This document shows, in pieces, positions 28,550-36,666 of a stretch of DNA of 64,000 nt (the stretch's first letter is position 1; each line of letters starts with the position of its first letter). The stretch lies in NCBI GenBank assembly GCA_036556425.1, contig DATBJJ010000099.1, forward strand, positions 1-64,000, given 5' to 3'. The DNA is from DATBJJ01 sp036556425. Lineage in GTDB: Bacteria; Acidobacteriota; Vicinamibacteria; Vicinamibacterales; 2-12-FULL-66-21. Under the pieces are notes generated by a model. The model was not told where the DNA came from and did no database searches. It saw only the letters and a list, made by a program, of their open reading frames with translations. Made by a program: the position numbers and the translations under genes.

Positions 28550-28582
28550 ACGCGGATCTCGCGGATTTCGCGGATCCGCGTC
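28547..28582. repeat. GCGGAT-word repeat at the end of rng
   Basis: Starting at the rng stop codon, a degenerate tandem of the word CGCGGAT(T/C) runs for about 35 bases and ends in GGATCCGCG, the reverse orientation of the word, so it can fold. It belongs to the same family as the larger array at 29272-29437; the two copies flank the secreted-protein gene. Confidence 0.75.
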
Positions 28583-28588
28583 CGATAG

Positions 28589-29089
28589 CTACTTCGCTTT
28601 CGCGGCCGGGGCGGCGCCCGCCGCGACCGGAAGATTCACGAGCACGTGGTTGCCGCCCTTGTTGAACCAGACGCGCAGGTAGTCGTTGCCCTTGAGCATC
28701 TGGACCTTGACGCCGTTCGGCGGGGGCGGCGTGTCCTTGGCGACCAGCTTGATCTCGGCGGCCGGAACGATCGACGCCACTTCACGTCCCTTCACGCTTC
28801 CGCCCTGGATGAACTCGACCCAGCGCTCGAGGCTCTCGCTGATCCCCACGGCGCTCGGTCCGGCCTCCTGCGGCGTCAGCTTGACCTGATAGGTGCCCGC
28901 GGCCAGCGGCTTGCCGTCCGCCGTCACGCCATGCGGAATTCTCGCAGTCCCGAGCACGAGCTCGCCGGTCGGCGCGGACGGCTCGCTCGCCTGCGGCGGC
29001 TGCGTCTTCGGCGCGGTGTGCTGCGCCAGGACCGGGGCTGCCGCCAACGATCCGACCAGGATTCCTGCCAGAATGCACTGCGTAGTCAT
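28589..29089 (-). CDS. Secreted protein of unknown function
   Basis: 166 residues. Signal peptide TTQCILAGILVGSLAAAPVL with cleavage near VLAQH, a Pro/Ser/Thr linker, then a compact beta domain (LVLGTARIPHGVTADGKPLA, GTYQVKLTPQEAGPSAVGIS, LRVWFNKGGNHVLVNLPV) and an Ala/Lys tail. The G-x-Y-x-V-K-L pattern resembles small DUF2911-like or related periplasmic beta proteins, but the match is weak. The ATG at 29089 has GAGGAG upstream and a TATAAT 23 bases further, so it is separately promoted. Flanked on both sides by GCGGAT-word repeats. Confidence 0.7.
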   Translation of the reverse strand: MTTQCILAGILVGSLAAAPVLAQHTAPKTQPPQASEPSAPTGELVLGTARIPHGVTADGKPLAAGTYQVKLTPQEAGPSAVGISESLERWVEFIQGGSVKGREVASIVPAAEIKLVAKDTPPPPNGVKVQMLKGNDYLRVWFNKGGNHVLVNLPVAAGAAPAAKAK

Positions 29090-29111
29090 GTCCACACTCC
29101 TCAATCCTGGA

Positions 29112-29117
29112 ATTATA
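29112..29117 (-). promoter_or_regulatory. Candidate -10 element of the secreted-protein gene
   Basis: A perfect TATAAT on the minus strand, 22 bases upstream of the ATG at 29089, with GAGGAG between them. No convincing -35 hexamer 16-18 bases further upstream. Confidence 0.5.
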
Positions 29118-29271
29118 TCGGCATCTCGGCCGTGGATCGTTTAGGGAGCAAGGAGGGTGCCAGCCCGGCTGCTCCGCGATCGGGCCTGGAGACGCGGTTT
29201 TTCGACCGAATTCGACGTGGCCGAGCCGGGCGCGATGGCGTTTTGGCGTGGGTCGTTCGGAAATCCAACAC
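29118..29271. other. Intergenic stretch, part of a 345-base gap without a gene
   Basis: The gap 29090-29434 holds the promoter candidate described for the secreted protein, then this stretch, then the tandem repeat array. In this part I see no supported gene or hairpin. Confidence 0.4.
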
Positions 29272-29403
29272 GGAGTAGACGCGGATTGCGCGGATTCTCG
29301 CGGATTACGCGGATCGGAGTAGACGCGGATCACACGGATTTTCGCGGATTACGCGGATCGGAGTAGACGCGGATTGCGCGGATTTTCGCGGATTACGCGG
29401 ATC
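29272..29403. repeat. Three tandem 44-bp repeats
   Basis: Three contiguous 44-base units at 29272-29315, 29316-29359 and 29360-29403. Each begins GGAGTAGACGCGGAT and contains four degenerate copies of a nine- to ten-base word (CGCGGATT-like). Units 1 and 3 differ at one base; unit 2 has CACACGG in place of TGCGCGG. From 29404 to about 29437 the word continues in inverted orientation (GATCCGCG, CCAATCCGCGCGATC), giving hairpin potential. No spacers, so it is not a CRISPR. It abuts the stop of the DUF4097 gene. Confidence 0.92.
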
Positions 29404-29434
29404 GGATCCGCGTGATGCGCGCCAATCCGCGCGA

Positions 29435-30505
29435 TCAGCGTTTACTGATCTGAATCGATCCGGAAAAGCTGGTGAGATCGACGATCGCGCTGCCGTTGCC
29501 GTACTTGGCGCGCAGCGTGCCGCGGCCGGGTCGCCCGCCGCCCTCGAGCGTCAGCGGGATATCGGTGTTGATGCCGCCGCTGAACGAGGTCGCCTCGAGC
29601 TGGAACCCGGTCTTCGAGCCGATCGCGAGGCGCACGTTGCCGGAGTGCGACGCCAGCTCGTACCGGCCGTTCGGCGAGAAGTCGCCCGAGAAGATCACGT
29701 TCCCGCTGGTGACCTGCGCCTCGACGCGATCGCACTCGACGTCCTCGAGGATCACGCTGCCGCTGATCGACGTCGCGTTCAGGCTCGCCATGCGCGTTCG
29801 CTGCACCTTCACGCTGCCGCTGATCGATCCGACCGTGAGCGCGCCGTCGACCGCCGTGTCGACGAGCTCCACGTTGCCGGAGATCGTCTTTCCGCTGACC
29901 GTGCGGCCGGCGTTCTCGATCTTCACGTGGCCGCTGACGGTCTCGAGCGAAAGCGTGCCCTTGATGTCGCGCGCGCTGACGTTGCCCGAGATCGACCGCG
30001 CGATGATCCGCGTGTTGGGCGGCGCCGCGACCGAGTAGGTGACCTCGACGCTGATGTTGCGGCGGTTCTCGCGACGCATCTCGTCCCATCGCGGATAGCG
30101 CGTCTTGATTTCCACGCGCGGCCCGCGCTCGGTGATGTCGATCGTCACGAGCGGCAGCAGCCCGCGCGCCTCTTCCGTCGACTCGGCGCGCGCGTTCTTC
30201 ACGATCTCCACCGTCGCCGTGCCGCCCGGCACGGACGTGATGACGATGTTGCCGGCGATGTTCGTCAGATCGATTTCACCGTCCGCGCCGATGTTGAACG
30301 TCCGCGTGATCCGCTCGGACTGCGTCTCGCGCTGGCTGACGCGCCGCGTCTGCTCGCGATCGCGGCCGCGATCCTGGACGCGGACGACGGTGACGGTCCG
30401 CTCGTGCGTGGAGACGGCCTCGCGCTGCGCCGCGTGGGCCGGCAGCGAGAGCGGCGGCGCGAGGGCCGCGGCGAGCGCGAGCGGAACGATCTGATCTCTT
30501 CTCAT
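29435..30505 (-). CDS. DUF4097-type exported beta-repeat protein
   Basis: 356 residues. Signal peptide (DQIVPLALAAALAPPLSLPA) then a linker rich in Arg and Gln, and a beta-helix-like domain of repeating strands such as ISGNVSARDIKGTLSLETVS, VSGKTISGNVELVDT, ISGSVKVQRT and SISGSVILEDVECD, the pattern of the DUF4097 putative adhesin family. Probably periplasmic or surface-located; function unknown. Third gene after sigma and anti-sigma factors on the same strand (44-base gap), so it may be a target or modulator of that switch. ATG 30505 chosen for the signal; ATG 30520 is in frame. Confidence 0.85.
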   Translation of the reverse strand: MRRDQIVPLALAAALAPPLSLPAHAAQREAVSTHERTVTVVRVQDRGRDREQTRRVSQRETQSERITRTFNIGADGEIDLTNIAGNIVITSVPGGTATVEIVKNARAESTEEARGLLPLVTIDITERGPRVEIKTRYPRWDEMRRENRRNISVEVTYSVAAPPNTRIIARSISGNVSARDIKGTLSLETVSGHVKIENAGRTVSGKTISGNVELVDTAVDGALTVGSISGSVKVQRTRMASLNATSISGSVILEDVECDRVEAQVTSGNVIFSGDFSPNGRYELASHSGNVRLAIGSKTGFQLEATSFSGGINTDIPLTLEGGGRPGRGTLRAKYGNGSAIVDLTSFSGSIQISKR

Positions 30506-30549
30506 GGGTATCCGTATCATCGATTCATCGGTCGCGTTTCATCGGCGAC

Positions 30550-31284
30550 CTACGACTTGTTGCCGCCTTCGACGACTTGCGCGACGCCTGCCGCGTTGCC
30601 CTTCCGCATCTCGTTCATCAGCGTGATCGTGTCCTGCAGCAGTGAGATCTTGCGCTGCAGCGCGTCGAACAGACTCGTGCGCGCCGCGACGTTCTGTGGA
30701 TCCTTCTGCAGCGCCGCGCCGCTCTCCGTGATCGCCTGATCGAGGATCTGCAGGTTCGATTCGAGCGTCGCGACCACGGCGGGCGGCAGCGCGTCCTCTC
30801 CGCTGCCCAGACCTTCTTTCAACTTCGCCGCGCCGCTCTGCAGCAGTTGCTCGGCCTTCCGCAGATCGTCGACACCACTTTGGACGGCATCGGCGGCGGG
30901 CGAGTTGCCCGCGCCGCTGCGATCCGCGACGGAGGGCGAGTCGGTGATGCGCGGAATGAGCACGACGAGCGACGCGCCCACCGCGAGCACCAGCGCCGCC
31001 GCGATCGCGAGCCAGACGTATTGATGGCGGTGCGCGATCGGCGCCGGCGCGTCCTGCACGCGCCCTTCCTGACGCAGGCGTCCGGCGATCTGCAGCCACA
31101 CGTGATCGGGCGGCGCGATCGGCTCGATCGTCGCGGCGACGTCGCGCACGCGCTGCAGGTCGTCGAAGAGCGCGCGGCACGACGGACACTCGTCGAGGTG
31201 CTGGCGGAGCTCCGCCTCGCGGATACGCCCGAGCGTACCGTCGACGAGCTCCTGAATGTCCTTCCTCGACCTCGTGCAGCTCAT
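30550..31284 (-). CDS. Membrane-anchored anti-sigma factor with zinc finger
   Basis: 244 residues. N-terminal zf-HC2 module (EAELRQHLDECPSCRALFDD: His-x3-Cys-x2-Cys) that binds the cognate ECF sigma factor in the cytoplasm, one TM at about residues 92-112 (VWLAIAAALVLAVGASLVVL), and a periplasmic helical part of about 130 residues rich in Asp/Glu/Gln (KAEQLLQSGAAKLKEGLG). It starts 12 bases after the sigma factor gene, the usual arrangement for an ECF pair. The signal sensed by the periplasmic part is unknown. Confidence 0.88.
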   Translation of the reverse strand: MSCTRSRKDIQELVDGTLGRIREAELRQHLDECPSCRALFDDLQRVRDVAATIEPIAPPDHVWLQIAGRLRQEGRVQDAPAPIAHRHQYVWLAIAAALVLAVGASLVVLIPRITDSPSVADRSGAGNSPAADAVQSGVDDLRKAEQLLQSGAAKLKEGLGSGEDALPPAVVATLESNLQILDQAITESGAALQKDPQNVAARTSLFDALQRKISLLQDTITLMNEMRKGNAAGVAQVVEGGNKS

Positions 31285-31296
31285 GATTCCCCGCGC

Positions 31297-31860
31297 CTAT
31301 CGCGACAGCAGCGCCCGCAAGCGGAGCCGCGCCTTGTGCACCTGACTCTTCGACGTGCCCTCCGCGATGCCCATCACGTCCGCGATCTCGCGATGCTCCA
31401 AGCCCTCGATGTCGTGCAGCACGAACGCGGCGCGGCATCCTTCGGGCAGTTGGGTCAGCGCGCGCTCCAGATCCATTTTCGTCACCGTCCGCTCCGCGAG
31501 TCCTTTACTGCTCGCGTCGAACAGCCCCGGCTCGTCGTCGAGCGCGTCCGTCATTTGAATCGCCCGTCCGGTCCGGCTTCGAAGATAGTCGAGGCAGAGA
31601 TTGACCGCCAGCCGATACAGCCACGTGCCCAGCGCCGAATCTCCGCGGAACGTCTCCAGCTTCCGGTGCGCGGACAGGAAGATCTCCTGGAGCAAATCCT
31701 CCGCGTCGGCGGCGTTGCCCACCATTCGGAACGCCACGCTGTAGAGCCGCCCGGCGTGCTGGCGGTACAGCTCTTCGAACGCTCCCAGGTCACCCCGGCG
31801 GCACCGCTCGACCAGCGCCACGTCGTCCTGGCGGGACACCCCTCGGGTCAGCCCTGACAC
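31297..31860 (-). CDS. ECF-type RNA polymerase sigma factor
   Basis: 187 residues. Region 2 at about 15-85 (AFEELYRQHAGRLYSVAFRM, AEDLLQEIFLSAHRKLETFR, LGTWLYRLAVNLCLDYLR) and region 4 at about 125-180 (LPEGCRAAFVLHDIEGLEHR, EIADVMGIAEGTSKSQVHKA), as in the RpoE-like group. It directs transcription of a regulon probably held off by the zinc-finger anti-sigma factor downstream. It belongs to a long minus-strand run that begins at 40274; 33 bases separate it from the MGMT gene. Confidence 0.93.
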   Translation of the reverse strand: MSGLTRGVSRQDDVALVERCRRGDLGAFEELYRQHAGRLYSVAFRMVGNAADAEDLLQEIFLSAHRKLETFRGDSALGTWLYRLAVNLCLDYLRSRTGRAIQMTDALDDEPGLFDASSKGLAERTVTKMDLERALTQLPEGCRAAFVLHDIEGLEHREIADVMGIAEGTSKSQVHKARLRLRALLSR

Positions 31861-31893
31861 GTTAGACGGCCCGGAACAGGAGCCACGTTGCCG

Positions 31894-32205
31894 TCAACGG
31901 CCGCGGGCCCAGCGTTTCTTCGAAAATTCACGGATTTTGCCGCCGGACACCGGGATGCCCTCGGCCCGCAGCAGCGCACGTTTGAGCTCCAGATTACCTC
32001 CATATCCGCCGATCCGCCCTGCCGCCGCGATGACGCGGTGGCAGGGCACGTCCCGCGCCTTGCACTCGCGCATGATGTTGCCGACGGCGCGCGCCGCGCG
32101 AGGGCGGCCCGCCGCCGCCGCGACGTCGCCGTACGTGGACACGCGGCCGGCCGGAATCCGCCGCACGACGGTGAGCACGCGTCTGGTGAACGGACTGTCG
32201 GGCAT
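31894..32205 (-). CDS. Short MGMT-family alkyltransferase-like protein with active-site Cys
   Basis: 103 residues, only the DNA-binding/active-site domain of O6-alkylguanine-DNA alkyltransferase. Present are the helix-turn-helix segment (RVSTYGDVAAAAGRPRAARA, with the arginine finger) and VPCHRVIAAAGRIGGYGG, so Cys55 of the PCHR motif is intact. Alkyltransferase-like (ATL) proteins of this length have Trp or Ala there and only flag lesions; here real alkyl transfer is possible. The N-terminal domain of full-length MGMT is missing and there is no sign of truncation. It lies 18 bases downstream of the outer-membrane protein gene. Confidence 0.88.
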   Translation of the reverse strand: MPDSPFTRRVLTVVRRIPAGRVSTYGDVAAAAGRPRAARAVGNIMRECKARDVPCHRVIAAAGRIGGYGGNLELKRALLRAEGIPVSGGKIREFSKKRWARGR

Positions 32206-32223
32206 GGGTGCGTGGGGCTCGAC

Positions 32224-32961
32224 TCAGAAGAGCAGCCGGACGCCGCCTCCGGCGTAGAGGCCGCCGGCATCGACGGAAACCGTGCGGTTCCCGGGCGCGT
32301 CGAGATCGAGCGCCGCGCGAGAGAAGCGCACGAGTCCTCCAACGCCGAGTCCACGCCGCAGCATCCATACAACATCGGCCCCAACGTTGAAAGACGGAGC
32401 GCTCGCCTTGAGGGTTTGCTTCTGCACGGTCGAGAACGTCGGCGCATCGAATGGAAACGTGTCGATCAGCACGACCTCGCTGACGAGATCCTGCGTGACG
32501 CTGAAGAACGTCGGTCCACCCGACAGGACGACGCGCAGCGGTCCCGAGCCGGCCAGCAGATACATGGCCTGCACGTGGATCGCCGTCTCGTTCCGCGTGA
32601 CACCCGTCGCTTCTCCCTCGACTTCGCGCTGCCGGTCGAAAAAGAACGGATGCGGCGATCGCGTCGTCGTCTGCGCGGCGTCCGTCCGATTGAATATCGA
32701 GACGGAAACGCCGACGCCGAAGTTCTTCCACACGCGATACCCGCCGCCGCCGTCGAAGAGCACGCCGCTCTGGACGCGATAGTCGACCTCCGTCGATCCG
32801 GTCTCCTGATCCTTCGGGAACTCGAATCGATCGCTGAAGTCATTGGTCGTTGCTTGAAAGGCGCCATTCACGCTGACGTACACACGCTCGGGCCACGTCT
32901 GCGCCGTCGCTGCCGATGGAAGGAAGAGAAGCGCGGCGAGCGCCGCGCAACGGATCGTCAT
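32224..32961 (-). CDS. Outer-membrane beta-barrel protein
   Basis: 245 residues. Signal peptide (TIRCAALAALLFLPSAATAQ) then alternating amphipathic strands (RVYVSVNGAFQATTNDF, YRVQSGVLFDGGGGYRVW, NFGVGVSVSIFN, AIHVQAMYLLAG) ending in GGLYAGGGVRLLF with a terminal Phe, the usual outer-membrane insertion signal. Probably an eight-strand barrel of the OmpA/OMP_b-brl kind; cargo unknown. The ATG shares one base with the stop of the protease gene (TGATG), so it is translationally coupled to it. Confidence 0.8.
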   Translation of the reverse strand: MTIRCAALAALLFLPSAATAQTWPERVYVSVNGAFQATTNDFSDRFEFPKDQETGSTEVDYRVQSGVLFDGGGGYRVWKNFGVGVSVSIFNRTDAAQTTTRSPHPFFFDRQREVEGEATGVTRNETAIHVQAMYLLAGSGPLRVVLSGGPTFFSVTQDLVSEVVLIDTFPFDAPTFSTVQKQTLKASAPSFNVGADVVWMLRRGLGVGGLVRFSRAALDLDAPGNRTVSVDAGGLYAGGGVRLLF

Positions 32962-34583
32962 CAATTGACTCCGACCGCCGTCCACGCTTGCGTGACCGCG
33001 CGCTCGGCCGCGCTGTTCTGGCCGAAGAGATCGCGCGCGGCCTGAATCGTCGCGGCGCGCGCCACCGAGAACGTGGCGTTGGCAGGCAGGAGCTGCGTGA
33101 ACGCGCGATAGAACACGCGCTCGATCTGCTCGCGGTTCGCGGCGCCGACGCCCTGCACCGAAAGCCCAGACGTGCGGTTCGTGCCCCCCTCGATCGCGAG
33201 ATAGAACGCGTGGTTCGGGATGCCGGAATTGATGTGCACGCCGCCGTTGTCGGCCGTTCCCGTGAAGCGCCGCGAATAGTGATCCGGATCCCCGTGCGCC
33301 GCGGGATCGGACATCGATCGAATCCCTCCAGGTCGGACGACGTCTTCGGCGATCGCGTAGTCGGCGCGCAGGCTGCCGTTGCCGGGTTCCTGGAAGAAGA
33401 ACTCGATCGACGTGCCCATCATGTCGGAGAAGGCTTCGTTGAGCGCGCCCGACTCGTTCTGATAAATCAACCGCGACGAATAGTCAGTGACGCCGTGCGT
33501 CAATTCGTGGGCGACGATGTCGAGCGCGCCGGAGACGAAGTCCCACGTCTGTCCGCCGAGCGTGACGCCGGGCGGAAGGCCGACGCCGTACACCATCACG
33601 CCGTCGCCCGCATAGAACGCGTTCGTGAAGAACTCGGGGAAGTCCTCGAACTGCGTGAAGACGGCATTGCGCGAGATGGGATGGACCAGGGACACGAGCG
33701 CGACATCGCGATTGTCGAGGCCGCGCCGGCTGAAGCGCTTGAAGTAGTAGTCGTAGGTCCATCCCGCGTAGACGTGCGCGTCGACGATCGCGGTGTCGGT
33801 CCAGACGTTGTCGGTGTCGGTCGCGAGATCGCTCGCCAGCAATTGAATCGTGCCGTTCAAATACGCGTTCACGCGGCTGAAGTTGCCCCTCATGTCGTAC
33901 GTGTTGACGGCCGGCGGGCGCAGCCGATCGGTCGTCGAAAACTGTCCGCCGCTCGAGCTCACGCTCAGCTTCTTGCTGTCGCCGAGCACGCCGGTGCCGC
34001 GGCCGACGGCGCTCTGGGTCTTCAGATCGCTGTAGTCGAAGACGACCGCGCCGGTCCGCGCGTCGATGAAGTACTCGCGCAGATCGCGGTTTGTCGCGGC
34101 GCGAACACGCCACGCGAGCACGTACCGGCCGCCGTCGCGCGGAAGGACGACGAGCTCCGGGCGGCGGCCGATCTCGACGCCGGCGGCGGCTTCGACGATC
34201 TCGCGGGCGCGCTCCGCGTCGAGCGACGGCGCGGGGTCGATATCGATGCCGTCGTAGACGTTCCCGTAGAGCGACACGATCTCCGCGCCGCGCTGTTGCT
34301 GCGCGACGTCGGCGCCAAAGACGCGGACGCCGCGATAGTACTGATCGAATCGCGCATGAACGCGTCCGCTGACGATCGGATCTTCGCGCGCGACGCGCAG
34401 CCGCAGCTCGCCGCTGCGCCGCATCCCGTCGACGAGCGGCGTGACGTTGCGAACCTCGACGCTCGACTTCGGTTCGATCGCCACGTGGCCCGCGCCGCGT
34501 TGCTGCGCCCTGACGGGCGCCAGCCAGATCGTCACCGCGACAGCCGCCACGGCGAGACCGGCGCGGACGAGGAGGCGGCTCAC
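32961..34583 (-). CDS. Thermolysin-like M4 metalloprotease
   Basis: 540 residues, a secreted preproenzyme: signal/anchor (GLAVAAVAVTIWLAPVRA), FTP/PepSY propeptide to about residue 190, then the M4 catalytic domain. Zinc site: His359 and His363 with Glu360 in VAHELTHGVTDYS, third ligand Glu383 in ESGALNEAFSDMMG; the proton-donor His lies in GGVHINSGIPNHAFYLA. Calcium-dependent broad-specificity endopeptidase by family. The ATG overlaps the stop of the phosphatase gene (ATGA) and its own stop overlaps the barrel protein. Confidence 0.93.
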   Translation of the reverse strand: MSRLLVRAGLAVAAVAVTIWLAPVRAQQRGAGHVAIEPKSSVEVRNVTPLVDGMRRSGELRLRVAREDPIVSGRVHARFDQYYRGVRVFGADVAQQQRGAEIVSLYGNVYDGIDIDPAPSLDAERAREIVEAAAGVEIGRRPELVVLPRDGGRYVLAWRVRAATNRDLREYFIDARTGAVVFDYSDLKTQSAVGRGTGVLGDSKKLSVSSSGGQFSTTDRLRPPAVNTYDMRGNFSRVNAYLNGTIQLLASDLATDTDNVWTDTAIVDAHVYAGWTYDYYFKRFSRRGLDNRDVALVSLVHPISRNAVFTQFEDFPEFFTNAFYAGDGVMVYGVGLPPGVTLGGQTWDFVSGALDIVAHELTHGVTDYSSRLIYQNESGALNEAFSDMMGTSIEFFFQEPGNGSLRADYAIAEDVVRPGGIRSMSDPAAHGDPDHYSRRFTGTADNGGVHINSGIPNHAFYLAIEGGTNRTSGLSVQGVGAANREQIERVFYRAFTQLLPANATFSVARAATIQAARDLFGQNSAAERAVTQAWTAVGVN

Positions 34584-36214
34584 TTCAAGGCCTCTTTCAG
34601 AACCCGCCCATCGGTCTTCGCGATCGGCACGTGCACGACATCCGCCAGCGTGGGCACGATGTCAGCCGGCGTGACGTCCTTCGTGTACTTCCCCGCGCGA
34701 ATTCCGCTCCCGAACAGGATCACCGGCACGCGCTGATCGTAAGGATGATGCGTTCCATGCGTCGTCGTGGACGTCGACATGATCCAGTTCTCGGCCGGCG
34801 CGATGATGAGGTCGCCGCTTCGTCCTGGAAAGTGGCTGATGGCCGCCGCGCGGCGGACCGGATCGGTCGACGATCGCGCGCCGCGGCTGTCCAGATCCGA
34901 TCCCCAGAACACATGTTCGACGCCAGGTACCGACCGCAGCGCGTCGAACGCGGCCGAACGCAGCTTCGCATCTTTCGCGAGCCTCGCTCGCGCGGCGTCG
35001 CTCAGATACACGTCGGTGTAAGCGGCCGAGACGACGTGCGTGCCTTCGCCGAGCGCGGGCACGAGAATCTTCTGCAATGTTTCCGTGATCGATCGATTGC
35101 TGACGCGCCCGGTACCCATCTGCTCGGGGATCGACGCAACGCCATGGTCGGCGCTCAGGCCGAGAACGTAGTTGCCCGCGCCGACGGCGGCATCGAGATG
35201 ATCGAGCAGCCGGCCGATCGTGCGATCGAGCCGGAAGAGCGCGTCCTGCACTTCGTGGCTGCGCGGACCGAACAGATGCCCCACGCCGTCGACCGCCGAG
35301 AAGCTGACCGCGAGGAAATCGGTCGCCGTTCCACGCCCGAGCTTCAGGGCATCGATCGACGCGATCGCCATGCGTCCGAGGTACTCGTCGGCGAACGGCG
35401 ACCGCTGCCATCGCCCGTAGAACTGCGTGTCGGGTTTGCCGGCTGCGAGCCCGAGCACGTGAGGAAACGACTGCGTCCACCCGGAATACGTTCCCTCGCT
35501 CTTCACATCATCTTCGCCTTGGTACGCGTCCGCCGGAAGCATCCGCTCCCAGACCTTCTCGTAGTCCGCGGTGATTGGATTCGCGTCGATGAACGATTGG
35601 AGGAACGGCACCGGCCGGCTGGTGTATGCGGAAGACGTCGTCCACCCGCCGCGATCGTCGAACCACAGGACGGCGGTCGACGTGTGTCCCGCGAGCGTCA
35701 CCGCGGAGCGCGGCTTCATCGAGAGCGCGACGCTCCTCCCGCCGCGCGACATGATCTGCTCGCCGAGCGCCGGCTTCAGCAGCCGCTTCGCGCTGTCTCC
35801 CTGAACGGGCGGCAGGCCGTTGTAGCTGATCTCCGTCATCGCCGGATCGTCGGTGCAGTACGGCGATTTCCCGGTGCTCCGATCGAGCCAGTTGTTCAGG
35901 ATCATCCCGTGATGGTAGGGGAACGTTCCGGTGCCGATCGTCGAGTGCCCGGCGCACGTGATCGTGTTGAGATACGGATACGCGGCGCGCGTGAACCACG
36001 CGCCGTCGGCCGTCAGCCGCTTGAGGCCCGACGTGAAATGCGATCCGTACCATTCGAGATAGTCGGCGCGCATCTGATCGACGACGAGGATCACGACGAG
36101 CTTCGGCTGCGCGGCGCGCTGCGCGGAGAGCGGCGCCGGAGCGGCGGTCCACACGAGCGCGATGACGAGGGCGCACGCCGAGATTGCGCGAACGGATACG
36201 TGTCGGCCGGTCAT
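34580..36214 (-). CDS. PafA-like exported alkaline phosphatase
   Basis: 544 residues with a signal peptide (SACALVIALVWTAAPAPLSA). Alkaline-phosphatase superfamily core of the type I phosphodiesterase/PafA group: metal ligand Asp46 in VILVVDQMRADYLEWYG, nucleophile Thr84 or Thr86 in NTITCAGHSTIGTGTFPYHH, and SADHGVASIPEQMG plus YDQRVPVILFGSGI near the C-terminus. PafA enzymes release phosphate from monoesters and are not repressed by phosphate. The ATG at 36214 is supported by its ATGA overlap with the preceding gene; a longer start at 36241 would interrupt the signal. Confidence 0.88.
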   Translation of the reverse strand: MTGRHVSVRAISACALVIALVWTAAPAPLSAQRAAQPKLVVILVVDQMRADYLEWYGSHFTSGLKRLTADGAWFTRAAYPYLNTITCAGHSTIGTGTFPYHHGMILNNWLDRSTGKSPYCTDDPAMTEISYNGLPPVQGDSAKRLLKPALGEQIMSRGGRSVALSMKPRSAVTLAGHTSTAVLWFDDRGGWTTSSAYTSRPVPFLQSFIDANPITADYEKVWERMLPADAYQGEDDVKSEGTYSGWTQSFPHVLGLAAGKPDTQFYGRWQRSPFADEYLGRMAIASIDALKLGRGTATDFLAVSFSAVDGVGHLFGPRSHEVQDALFRLDRTIGRLLDHLDAAVGAGNYVLGLSADHGVASIPEQMGTGRVSNRSITETLQKILVPALGEGTHVVSAAYTDVYLSDAARARLAKDAKLRSAAFDALRSVPGVEHVFWGSDLDSRGARSSTDPVRRAAAISHFPGRSGDLIIAPAENWIMSTSTTTHGTHHPYDQRVPVILFGSGIRAGKYTKDVTPADIVPTLADVVHVPIAKTDGRVLKEALK

Positions 36215-36666
36215 GATCGCCTGAGTATGGGGAAGTAGCATAGGGCGCCAATATAAACGTCATATACCGCGCAGCCAATCAAATACCAGCGCGGCGCGAC
36301 GCCGTCGGTGAGGAAGCCAGGGCGGTGCGCGATGTCGATCACCGCGTGGCCCGCGAACGCGAGCGCGAGAATCGTCAGCGCCTGCCGTGGATCCCTCACG
36401 AGCGTGCTCGCCGCAATCACGAGAAACCCGATCGAGAACGCCACGTCGAAGCCGACGCCCGGCTGTGCTTCGTGCGCGACGGCGAGTCCGATGTAGGCGC
36501 CCGCCGTGAGCGAGAGTAGCAGAGCACCGAATTGCGCGAGACGCAACTCCGACACCAGCCGATCGGCCGACGTCGGCGGAATCATCGACGTCCGCAACGC
36601 GTGCCACGTAAAGCCGACCGCCAGTCCAATCATGGCGACGGCAACCGTGCGCAGGCCTTCGCTCAC
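36211..36666 (-). CDS. Small polytopic membrane protein
   Basis: 151 residues with four or five TM helices (VAVAMIGLAVGFTWHALR, FGALLLSLTAGAYIGLAVAH, FSIGFLVIAASTLV, ALTILALAFAGHAVIDIAH). The motif GHAVIDIAH followed by YLIGCAVYDVYIGALCYF contains conserved-looking His and Asp residues inside the membrane. I do not recognise the family. The GTG at 36666 overlaps the HD-GYP stop by four bases and its own stop overlaps the phosphatase ATG, so it is translationally coupled on both sides. Confidence 0.7.
   Translation of the reverse strand: MSEGLRTVAVAMIGLAVGFTWHALRTSMIPPTSADRLVSELRLAQFGALLLSLTAGAYIGLAVAHEAQPGVGFDVAFSIGFLVIAASTLVRDPRQALTILALAFAGHAVIDIAHRPGFLTDGVAPRWYLIGCAVYDVYIGALCYFPILRRS

Noticed and set aside
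29272..29403. Possible CRISPR array
   Set aside because: Units are contiguous, with no unique spacers between them, and no cas gene is nearby.
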